A DNA stretch of 10,000 nucleotides from Glandiceps talaboti (Eukaryota; Hemichordata; Enteropneusta; Spengelidae): the NCBI RefSeq assembly GCF_964340395.1, contig NC_135561.1, forward strand, positions 4,612,501 to 4,622,500. Direction: 5' to 3'. Each line of letters starts with the position of its first letter. Within the stretch, counting starts at the first letter, position 1. Shown here piece after piece: positions 1-7,378 of this stretch. Made by a program: the position numbers and the translations under genes. The notes under the pieces are model-generated. The model did no database searches. It was not told the origin of the DNA and saw only the letters and a program-made list of their open reading frames with translations.

Positions 1-66
1 TGTGTCTGGATGGATGGATGGATGAATGAATGGATGGATGGATGGATGGACGACAGACGGACGGAC
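1..66. repeat. GGAT/GGAC tetranucleotide microsatellite
   Basis: The window opens in a tetranucleotide array, mostly GGAT with GAAT variants and a GGAC/AGAC tail up to about base 66. It lies in what should be an intron of the NRF-6-like gene, and its left boundary is outside the window. Confidence 0.9.
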
Positions 67-404
67 GTATGTTGTGTTAACGCTATAATAAACTAAACAA
101 CTGTCAATATACATTTTTAAAAAGACGACGAACACCCACATTTCTTTACTATTCAAAAGAACCGGGAACAACATTTCACACAGCCAATTTTGTATTTGGT
201 GGGTTTTGAAGAACTTTTATTTCGGAGAAATATGATGATAGGTGCATTCTACCTTAACTCGTTACTATATAAACATTGCTGTTATGATCAGTGTATAATA
301 TAGATGAGACATGCAAACAGTGCTCTGTTACTGCCACACAAGTTCACATCACGGTATACATGTACATGTACTTAAGTCGTTTGATATATCTTGTCTGCCT
401 ACAG
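67..404 (+). other. Intronic sequence upstream of the first visible NRF-6-like exon
   Basis: No exon, RNA gene or mobile element can be supported here. The stretch is AT-rich and ends in a splice acceptor (pyrimidine-rich run, then ACAG at 401-404). The exon that follows starts with the third base of a codon, so the missing upstream exon must end in phase 2. Small open frames that cross the acceptor are not in the coding frame. Confidence 0.6.
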
Positions 405-512
405 GTCATGGAAAGCTGGCACTTGTTTGTCCATTGTTGTCTCACTGGCATCATTTGCAACGTCTGCTTATCTTGCTACAGTCCAAGGCATGACTATTGG
501 TAGTGGACAAAA
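405..512 (+). CDS. NRF-6-like exon a (partial gene, internal exon)
   Basis: The acceptor is ...CTACAG at 404 and the donor is GTAAGT from 513. The exon starts with one base completing a codon, has 35 full codons, and leaves AA for a split Lys codon. It encodes a hydrophobic span rich in Ser/Ala/Val followed by a polar loop ending GSGQ. The other two frames hit stops or do not join downstream, so the reading frame is fixed by the junction. Confidence 0.85.
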
Positions 513-2036
513 GTAAGTTATTACGTCATATCATTTTCAAAAAATAATTGCAGGTGACACTAGCCTTCTGAGCTTTGTTATAACTTGAGATCATCTCAAC
601 ATGCGATTTATATTTTTAACAATTATAGATATTAATATTACTGTTCTTGGTAAATTGATGTTATTTTTATCAATGTATTCAGGGGGTATGGGGAGGCAAA
701 GTATGAGCCGGCTGGTGGAGATTGGCTTTATTCTAAGCCGTACTACAGAATACCAGAATACATCCTTGGTATTGCACTTGGATACGTAATATTCAGATTA
801 AATGGGAAACAAGTCAAGATAAACAAGGTATGGTTAACTCGGTGTTCTTATAGCAGAGATGGCAGTGTTAGCAGCGATGGCAATGCGATGTTTCATTTGT
901 TCATCATATATTTATCACAAATATATCAAACGTAGTGTTAAAGTAGATCCTGACGTCAGACATCTTTCTGCACAAAGCAGTTAAACAGTATGCTTTGACT
1001 TTATCCTCGCTGAAATTTGTCGGCACACAGAGTGGGAGAGGGGGGGGGGGAGTTTAAGCTAAACTATGTTCTCGCACTTCGCTACTTCAAACCTGCTCGT
1101 CATAAGCGGCTCGCTGACGTGAAAGGAATATCTTATGTCTGCAAATTTTGATGGCGCACTTCACTAAACGATAACGTCGTCACGTCTTGTGCTTGTAAGC
1201 TCTACTTAATCTCCCCGAAGTCAACACTCTTCACAAGCTATTTGTCTAGAGAAATTAGGTAGTGGTACATTCAACACCATAGACCTGATATAAGCGAATA
1301 TCAGTCTTTCCATCTACTTACATGTATTATACAAAGGACGATGCCAAGATTTACTGTTTTATCAATGAATTATTATATTGTTTTGCCACCACAGCAGTGT
1401 TATAATATATAACGTCCAGTATATGCCGAAATGATTTCGTTAGGCGTTATTTACCATATTTCTGAATATACAGATTTACTACTACAAATTTATCACACGT
1501 TATATTAAACACCACTGTAACAACAACTACACTGAACTACACTACACTGCACTACGCTACACTGCACTGCACTGCACTACACAACACTACACTACACTAC
1601 ACTACACTACACTACACTACACTACACTACACTACACAACACTGCACTGCACTGCACTACACTACACTACACTATTTTTCACTGATATTTCGTTCTAATA
1701 ATGATGAATCGTTTTGTATTGCACCACAGTGTCTTAATGTTTTCATGTGGAACGTTGCCTTATTAATTGCTGGGGCAGTTGTGTATGGACAATTCGGTAT
1801 TGATGTCAATTATCAAATACCACAAGGAGTCGCTGTGTTCTACATTACAATGAACCGATTTGGATTCTCCTTGACTGTTGCCTGGGTTATATTTGCATGT
1901 TCCACTGGCAATGGAGGTAAGGTGATATAATTATATAGTACGTGTAGAGGCACTTTGGTATTCGGGTTGGCAGGGAAACTGACAAGATAAAACACTGTAG
2001 AGGCTTTAGAGAAGTATACTTTTATATTAATGATGA

Positions 2037-2070
<34 letters not shown>

Positions 2071-2090
2071 GGTGGTGGTGGTGGTGGTGG

Positions 2091-2125
<35 letters not shown>

Positions 2126-3297
2126 CTGGTGATGTTGTTGTTGATTACGACGACTACGTATTGTCAACGTAGTAATAGTGGCATTACGAAGATTTAAAAT
2201 GGCACAATATGTTTGCCTGTGTCTATCCTACAGAAGAACGATTTCATTTATCTGGTAACTTGGGTCCAAAATAAAGAGAGACGGTATGAAATAATAAAAC
2301 TAAAATGATGGTTTTACCTATGTATATCCATATTTTGTTTACTTTTCAGGCCCAGTTCAATCCTTCCTATCATCGAGTTATTGGAAACCATTGGCACAAT
2401 TGAATTATTGTGCTTATCTGGTCCATCTCATGATTATCTTTATGTTTACGTTTGGATTAAAATCATTGTGGTTCTATACTGACATCAACTTTGTAAGTAC
2501 AGTTACTACCAACTCAGGAAGACTATAGAGTTTCAATTAGGCGACACAGTGTTTTTCATATTACCGTTCTGTTACACATTACAAAACAAAATACAGCGAG
2601 CGCCCATGAAATGTTTATCACGCGATGAACACAAATAAACAGTTTTCTGTTTGAATCTTCCTTGTTTCATCTGTCAGTAATGTTGATTTGTGCTCACAGC
2701 GAGATAAAATGTATTGTTTTATATGCCTGCGCGCTTTCAATGTCTACATTTTGTTACAAAACACGTTGTGTGAAACGTTCAATGTGCTACCTAATTGAAA
2801 CTCTATAGTCACTCTGGTTTGGTAGTATATCGCAAATGGAATAATTTGTTCTTAAAGACTTTAGTATGTCTATCTGTATTTCTGAGTCCGTAGAGCCGTG
2901 CGTGTAAGCACATTTCGATTCAGTTGCCACCGAGCACTACTGAATAAATTCCGACGCCATTCTCACCAGTTATGGGTGATTTCAACAATTTCAGTAACCT
3001 ATATCTTATTGTATTCATCCAATAAGTGTTGATCTACTCTGGTAAGACAATTCATTCTTTTGAATTCATATATTTGTGAAAACAGTGAAAATATACTGTG
3101 ATAAAAAAGACAGTGTGTTAGTTTTGTTCTGACTTCTTTTTACCCTGTTGTTTCCTTGCTATCGACAGGCTTTGATTTACATAGCACTATTGGTGACTAG
3201 CTACGGCATTGCTTTTATTGTATCCATGGCTGTAGAAATGCCGATGATCGAATTGGAGAAAGTCATCCTGCCTGGCCGAAAGAAGAAATCTCAGTAA
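405..3297 (+). CDS. NRF-6-like (nose resistant to fluoxetine) acyltransferase-3 family membrane protein, C-terminal part, 5 exons
   Basis: Joining 405-512, 683-827, 1730-1916, 2350-2492 and 3169-3297 gives one open frame of 236 codons plus stop. Every junction is GT-AG, and the phases match in turn (2, 0, 1, 0). About six hydrophobic membrane segments are visible, at residues 6-26, 59-75, 86-104, 128-142, 164-183 and 195-216 of the fragment. Family hallmarks are the NRFG...W...FACSTGNGG stretch (126-147), a LNYCAYLVH motif (164-172), and EMPMIELEK (217-225) just before a basic tail. These match the C-terminal half of nematode NRF-6/NDG-4-like proteins, which are acyltransferase-3 domain proteins implicated in lipid or drug uptake in C. 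elegans. The substrate here is unknown. The N-terminal luminal region and the first part of the acyltransferase domain lie left of the window. Animals often have many paralogues, so I give no gene symbol. Confidence 0.92.
683..827 (+). CDS. NRF-6-like exon b
   Basis: The acceptor is TATTCAG at 682 and the donor is GTATGG from 828. It starts with G to complete AAG (Lys) and then has 48 codons. It encodes a hydrophilic loop, then KPYYRIPEYILGIALGY, a signature of this family in which a Pro/Arg-containing lead precedes a Gly-rich membrane helix. It ends in phase 0 after a basic NGKQVKINK loop. Confidence 0.9.
828..1525 (+). other. Intron sequence with an 11-base G run
   Basis: This is the left part of the 902-bp intron between exons b and c. 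A run of 11 G lies at 1040-1050. I see no further exon, RNA gene or transposon terminus in it. Confidence 0.5.
1526..1674. repeat. ACTAC/ACTGC pentanucleotide array
   Basis: About 150 bp of 5-bp units are made of ACTAC with interspersed ACTGC and a few ACAAC/GCTAC variants. The centre (about 1580-1635) is nearly pure ACTAC. It ends about 55 bp before the acceptor of exon c. Confidence 0.95.
1730..1916 (+). CDS. NRF-6-like exon c
   Basis: The acceptor is CACCACAG at 1729 and the donor is GTAAGG from 1917. It has 62 codons plus one base. It encodes two membrane segments joined by a loop. The second runs from the NRFGFSL motif through a Trp-containing helix into the conserved CSTGNGG turn, whose last Gly codon is split by the intron. 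Confidence 0.92.
2030..2145. repeat. Triplet array (TGA)n-(TGG)n-(TGA)n
   Basis: This lies inside the 433-bp intron after exon c. A block of TGA units switches to about a dozen TGG units (about 2055-2090) and then back to TGA, decaying into TGCTGG/TGTTGT variants. It is not in any coding frame. Confidence 0.95.
2350..2492 (+). CDS. NRF-6-like exon d
   Basis: The acceptor is CTTTTCAG at 2349 and the donor is GTAAGT from 2493. Two bases complete the Gly codon, and 47 codons follow. The product begins PVQSFLSS, passes the conserved KPLAQLNYCAYLVH segment (a strong family marker with an invariant-looking His), and continues as a hydrophobic helix. It ends in phase 0. Confidence 0.93.
2521..2810. 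mobile_element. Candidate foldback MITE-like element in intron d
   Basis: The left end 2521-2540 (GACTATAGAGTTTCAATTAG) is the exact reverse complement of 2791-2810. Inner parts of the arms also resemble each other in inverted order. For example, 2627-2641 (GAACACAAATAAACA) matches the reverse complement of 2681-2695 at 12 of 15 positions. No open frame for a transposase is present. A TA could be the target duplication, because TATA occurs inside both ends, but the flanks show no longer direct repeat. The class is unassigned. Confidence 0.6.
3169..3297 (+). CDS. NRF-6-like terminal exon with stop codon
   Basis: The acceptor is ATCGACAG at 3168. There are 42 codons and then TAA at 3295-3297. 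It encodes the last membrane helix, the EMPMIELEKV motif typical of the family's C terminus, and a short basic tail (PGRKKKSQ) that by analogy would face the cytosol. Confidence 0.92.
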   Translation, partial: ALIYIALLVTSYGIAFIVSMAVEMPMIELEKVILPGRKKKSQ

Positions 3298-3371
3298 AGA
3301 AAATCTATTGATCATTTCATTGCACAAGTTTCTACTACAATGTAGTTTCTCTTTTACTTTTTTTGAGATCA

Positions 3372-3377
3372 AATAAA
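3372..3377 (+). other. Poly(A) signal AATAAA of the NRF-6-like gene
   Basis: A canonical AATAAA lies 75 bp after the TAA stop, with a T-rich stretch just upstream and a GT-containing stretch (AGTGTTAG) shortly downstream. The position is typical for a short metazoan 3' UTR. Confidence 0.75.
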
Positions 3378-3532
3378 GTAGTTTTAAATAGTGTTAGTCT
3401 ATTTGTAAAGATAAGGTTGAATGCAATATGTGTATGTGAGCTATTCAACGAGAGATTCCAGACCGATTTACTATGTAAATAGTCAACACAGATACAAAAT
3501 GTATGCGTGCTGGCACAAACCCACCCCAGAAC

Positions 3533-3608
3533 GAACAAACAAACAAACGAGCAAACAAACAGTGAAATGAAAAAAACACCAAAACAAACAAACAAACAAA
3601 CAAACAAA
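3533..3608. repeat. (CAAA/ACAA)n tetranucleotide tract, interrupted
   Basis: Two blocks of ACAAAC units flank an interruption containing GTGAAATG and an A-run. Read on the - strand, it produces the artefactual Phe-Val-Cys-Leu-rich open frames at 3335-3669. Confidence 0.9.
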
Positions 3609-3962
3609 CCCATGCTTCAGCCACATTTCCGATGAGAAGAATTAATATGTTGATATTGATATCATTCATAATTTCGTTTGTAGCTCTTTCGAGTATAGTA
3701 CTTGTTCTAGACTGTTCCTTGAATGCAAATAAATCTTCCTTTATGCTATGTTCCTTGATTAATCAATTTCATAATTTCATAAACAAATGCCAAAAATGGA
3801 AAAAAAATGTTTGCAAGTTTTCACACATGTAGCCCACTCACTCAAAGGGTTGTACTAAGACAGTGATTTAAACAAAAAAAACTATTTGATTTGTATCACT
3901 AAATTTGATCTTCACTTATAAAAGAAAAATAAATGTATCGATATTTATAAGATCTTAGACAA

Positions 3963-3980
3963 CAAAAGAAATTTCTTTTG
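3963..3980. repeat. 18-bp perfect palindrome
   Basis: CAAAAGAAATTTCTTTTG equals its own reverse complement. It lies between the two gene ends, about 50 bp beyond the - strand poly(A) signal. It may be a chance AT-rich palindrome. Confidence 0.6.
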
Positions 3981-4032
3981 AAACTCGTGAAAAGACATAG
4001 CGTTCAGAAACCAAATTATTAAAGTGATCAAA

Positions 4033-4038
4033 TTTATT
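4033..4038 (-). other. Poly(A) signal AATAAA of the - strand gene
   Basis: TTTATT on the + strand gives AATAAA on the - strand, 215 bp beyond the stop codon at 4253-4255. This implies a 3' UTR of roughly 230 bp. It is the nearest canonical hexamer on that strand that I found after the stop. Confidence 0.6.
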
Positions 4039-4252
4039 GAACACAATATTGTACAATCATTGCCACACAGAGACTGTCGTTGGGTATTGGAAGACCTGGC
4101 AAATGCCCATCTTTGTAAAATTTAAATCCAAATAGAGTATATTATCATTCCTTTAACAAAGGTTTGTAAGTATTGAATTATGGTAAGAGTCTTTGCTCTG
4201 AAATAAATGTAAGATGTCACAATGGAAATGATTATCCTAATAATAATTGATA

Positions 4253-7200
4253 TTAGAATCCGTCAGTATCTTCCTTCTTGTTACTTTGTTCAGTAGAGGA
4301 TTTAGCATCTGTAGCCGAATGTTCAATTGTAGGTTCAGCTTTGGAATTTTTCCTCGAGACTAGTTTTGATAAGCTGTCCGATATCCGCCTCAGTAAACTG
4401 TTATTGCTTGTTCCAGGTGACTTGATATCATTTCCATCTTGCTTATTGACACTTTGATCACTATCAGTATGAACGCTCCCATCAATGTCAGTATCTTTGA
4501 TGTCACGGTCTTTACCACCAACAGCTGTTTCATGATGTTCCGTTTCATCACTTCGTGAAGTCTTTATTTCAAGTTTGGAAAGACTGTTGTCCTTCTGTAT
4601 GGCTACAATTTTCTTCATATCTGAAGTACTGTGTTTTTTCTCGCTATTCAACGTTTCTGTACCTCCAGATTCTGATTCCAAGTCAATATGCACATTTTGG
4701 TCACTCTTATCACCCGTTATCTGATTTACAGAAACTATTGCTCCGATGTCTCTCTCTAAACTTTGTTTACTAGTGGTAGCCGATGCTCGCTCTTTAATGT
4801 CAAGTCCTTCAGTACTACTCTGTTTGCTCCTAGCGTCCAATGCGTTTTCTTCTTTTGCGATGGCTTGTTCAGTTACTTGCACAATTTCACTGCTATTCCC
4901 GATGGTCATCCTTTTGCTACTAGTACTGCTTCCAAGACTTTTAGAAACGCTGTCTTCGCTCTTCGCACCCAACGAATCCTTTCGATCACTCATCACTTCC
5001 TGTGATTTGTGCAAACTTGGTTTACTTCTGGCATCCAAAGATTTTTTGCTGCTAGTTCTCCTTCCTAGGTCTTTGCTTAGACTTTTTTTGGTCTTGGATT
5101 CTATTAAATCTTTGCTCGCAGTCCTATTTCCTACATCTCTCTGCATGCTTTCTTTGCTCTTCACGCCCAGTGTTTGTCTGCTACCAGATTTACGTTCCGG
5201 GTCTTTCTGCACGCTCTGTTGGCTTTTTGAACCAAGACCTTTGATAGAATTAGATCTACTTCTAAGGCCTTCTTTGCTTTGTTTGCTTTTTGCATCAAAC
5301 AAAGTCTTACTAGCACTTCCAGTTTTAAGATCTTTGCTAATACTTTGTTTGCTCTTAACATCCAAAACCTTTCCACTACTACTCCCTGTATCGACATATT
5401 TCTCGACACTTTCTTTACTTGCTGTAGTCAACATATTTCTGCTGCCAACCCTATTTCCACTATTGTTTTGAAAACTTTGTCTGCTCTGTACATCCAATAC
5501 ATTTTTGCTACTAGTTCTAGCAACTCCAGGATCTTTTTCGACGCTCTGTTTGCTCTTGACATCTAACACCTTTCTACTGCTAGCCTTATGTCCAAGATCT
5601 TTTCCAATAGTTTGCTCACTTCTTGCATTAGTTCCAAGACCACTTATAACACTTTGTTTGCTTCTAGTATTCAGTGATTTCCTACTGCTTTTTGCAGTTT
5701 TCAAAGGTTTCTCTACAATTTTGGAAACTTTGGACTCCAATACTTCTTTACTCGCCGTCTTATCTTCCAGATCTTTTTCAATACCTTCTTTGCCCTTTGC
5801 TTGCAATGCCTCTCCACTTGTAGTTTTGACTTCTAGATCTTTTTCAATACTATGTTTGCTCTTTGCTTGCAATGCCTCTCCACTTGTAGTCTTGGCCTCT
5901 AGATCTTTTTCGATACTGTGTTTGCTCTTTGCTTGCAATGCCTCTCCACTTGTAGTCTTGACTTCTAGATCTTTTTCGATACTTTGTTTGCCCTTTGCTT
6001 GCAATGCCTCTCCACTTGTAGTCTTGACTTCTAGATCTTTTTCGATACTTTGTTTGCCCTTTGCTTGCAATGCCTCTCCACTTGTAGTCTTGACTTCTAG
6101 ATCTTTTTCGATACTTTGTTTGCCCTTTGCTTGCAATGCCTCTCCACTTGTAGTCTTGACTTCTAGATCTTTTTCAATACTTTGTTTGCCCTTTGCTTGC
6201 AATGCCTCTCCACTGGTAGTTTTGGCCTCTAGATCTTTTTCAATACTTTGTTTGCTCTTTGCTTGCAATGCCTCTCCACTGGTAGTTTTGGCCTCTAGAT
6301 CTTTTTCAATACTTTGTTTGCTCTTTGCTTGCAATGCCAACATCTCCTTACTTACTGTACTGACTTCTAGACTATTCTCATTTTGCCCAGTACTTGGAGG
6401 AGTCACATTCAAATGTTCCCCTTGGCTTGGTTTGACGTTACCATCAACCTTGTGCGTATCATGGGATTCATCTGTCTCAGTTTTCTTTTGTTCATATGCG
6501 TACTTCTTTGGCAAGTAGCAAACACCTTCAGTTTCTGCAATATGAAGAACCTTTTCTGAAGAATCATGTCGAGGTAGAACGTGGTCGTGTGGATCAGTGT
6601 CTTCATCATATTCTTCAATCTTTAAGATGCTTCCTTCATTGTTTGAAGACAGATGAGAGACGTAGGAAGACAGTTTGGTTTGCAAACATTTTGCTGAACC
6701 TTTGCTGTATGTCAGATCTGGTCTGAAGATGTTACGGAAAGAGTTCCTGGCTGTTGGTTCGGATTTGCTGACTGGTACGCCACCAAGCAAACTATCTCTC
6801 ATGGATATAGCAGAAAGGTTATCACCAACTATATCTTCACTCAAGTGAATCAGATTTTTATGTACCAAAGGAGTGATTAAAATATTACCATCCTTGTCTC
6901 GAAATGGTTCACTGATATCATCTTCATTTACTATGATTGCCGTCATTTCCTTTTCCTTTTCATCTTCATCTGATTCGTCATCAGATATTTCACTCTCACT
7001 TGACGACCCATCAAAGTCAATACTTTTACTTATTTGGCTTTCACGCCGTTGCGCAAACACGTCATTTTCTACTATTCCGAGTATTTCATCCCCATCATCT
7101 TCAAAACCACTCGTGTAGCCACTTGTTGTGGCACCGTCGTCATTTAAGGTTTCATCACTGTAGTGCTTAAGAAGATCGACAGCTGGGACAACATCAGTAA

Positions 7201-7378
7201 CTTCATTACAGGTATCATCATCTTCTAGATCTGCTTGACTCTTAGACTTCATGTCCTTGTGAGATTGCGTACTCATAGTACTCAAAGATGTTTCAAAAAC
7301 AGCTCGAACTATTTCCTGTGCACAGGTAAGCAGCATCTCTTCAGAAGAATCTCCAGTTGCTTCTATATGGATAATATT
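4253..7378 (-). CDS. Scaffold gene terminal exon: RII-like helix, acidic run, 22-aa repeats, PKA sites
   Basis: A single open frame of 1041 codons plus stop follows a strong acceptor (TTTTTCACTTCCCAG at 7379). I prefer this start over the internal ATG at 7336, because it joins exon 4 in phase 0 and adds 14 residues to the helix region. It begins with NIIHIEATGDSSEE, then a helix with hydrophobic pairs at i, i+3/4 spacing, then Asp/Ser-rich sequence. The centre is a tandem array of 22-residue units rich in Lys, Glu, Ser and Thr. The tail holds RRISDSLSKLVSRKNS and ends EDTDGF. Its length, lack of introns and composition suggest a largely disordered or extended-helical structural region. Confidence 0.9.
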   Translation of the reverse strand, partial: NIIHIEATGDSSEEMLLTCAQEIVRAVFETSLSTMSTQSHKDMKSKSQADLEDDDTCNEVTDVVPAVDLLKHYSDETLNDDGATTSGYTSGFEDDGDEILGIVENDVFAQRRESQISKSIDFDGSSSESEISDDESDEDEKEKEMTAIIVNEDDISEPFRDKDGNILITPLVHKNLIHLSEDIVGDNLSAISMRDSLLGGVPVSKSEPTARNSFRNIFRPDLTYSKGSAKCLQTKLSSYVSHLSSNNEGSILKIEEYDEDTDPHDHVLPRHDSSEKVLHIAETEGVCYLPKKYAYEQKKTETDESHDTHKVDGNVKPSQGEHLNVTPPSTGQNENSLEVSTVSKEMLALQAKSKQSIEKDLEAKTTSGEALQAKSKQSIEKDLEAKTTSGEALQAKGKQSIEKDLEVKTTSGEALQAKGKQSIEKDLEVKTTSGEALQAKGKQSIEKDLEVKTTSGEALQAKGKQSIEKDLEVKTTSGEALQAKSKHSIEKDLEAKTTSGEALQAKSKHSIEKDLEVKTTSGEALQAKGKEGIEKDLEDKTASKEVLESKVSKIVEKPLKTAKSSRKSLNTRSKQSVISGLGTNARSEQTIGKDLGHKASSRKVLDVKSKQSVEKDPGVARTSSKNVLDVQSRQSFQNNSGNRVGSRNMLTTASKESVEKYVDTGSSSGKVLDVKSKQSISKDLKTGSASKTLFDAKSKQSKEGLRSRSNSIKGLGSKSQQSVQKDPERKSGSRQTLGVKSKESMQRDVGNRTASKDLIESKTKKSLSKDLGRRTSSKKSLDARSKPSLHKSQEVMSDRKDSLGAKSEDSVSKSLGSSTSSKRMTIGNSSEIVQVTEQAIAKEENALDARSKQSSTEGLDIKERASATTSKQSLERDIGAIVSVNQITGDKSDQNVHIDLESESGGTETLNSEKKHSTSDMKKIVAIQKDNSLSKLEIKTSRSDETEHHETAVGGKDRDIKDTDIDGSVHTDSDQSVNKQDGNDIKSPGTSNNSLLRRISDSLSKLVSRKNSKAEPTIEHSATDAKSSTEQSNKKEDTDGF

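Larger units (their letters stand above)
3378..4015. other. Intergenic region between convergent genes
   Basis: This is the AT-rich gap between the two poly(A) signals. It holds a (CAAA)n tract and an 18-bp palindrome, each listed separately. Short open frames on either strand have no domain, splice or composition support. No tRNA or other RNA gene is seen. Confidence 0.6.

Noticed and set aside
291-503. Small + strand frames over exon a (70 and 60 codons)
   Set aside because: They cross the splice acceptor in the wrong frame. The third frame joins exon b in phase and gives the family sequence.
601-789. 62-codon frame with ATG over exon b
   Set aside because: It is out of frame with the NRF-6-like product, and most of it lies in the intron.
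3335-3669. - strand frames rich in Phe-Val-Cys-Leu
   Set aside because: They are produced by the (CAAA)n tract, with no splice sites or domain support.
4746-5471. Second + strand open frame (241 codons) over the diverged repeats
   Set aside because: This is the same antisense effect of Ser/Lys-rich codons, giving Leu/Ser-rich shadow protein with no family features.
5744-6337. CRISPR-like regular repeat spacing
   Set aside because: There are no unique spacers. The full 66-bp period is repeated, it is in frame within a long coding exon, and the genome is eukaryotic.
5505-6518. Long open frame on the + strand (337 codons) opposite the repeat array
   Set aside because: It is a shadow of the 66-bp repeats: one stop-free unit on the antisense strand makes all units open. 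Its product is a Cys/Phe/Ser/Leu-rich repeat without splice or composition support, while the - strand frame is longer and joins four further exons.
6337-7336. ATG at 7336 as the true start of the long - strand protein
   Set aside because: The frame is open upstream to a strong acceptor at 7379, and exon 4 joins there in phase 0, so the ATG is an internal Met within the helix.
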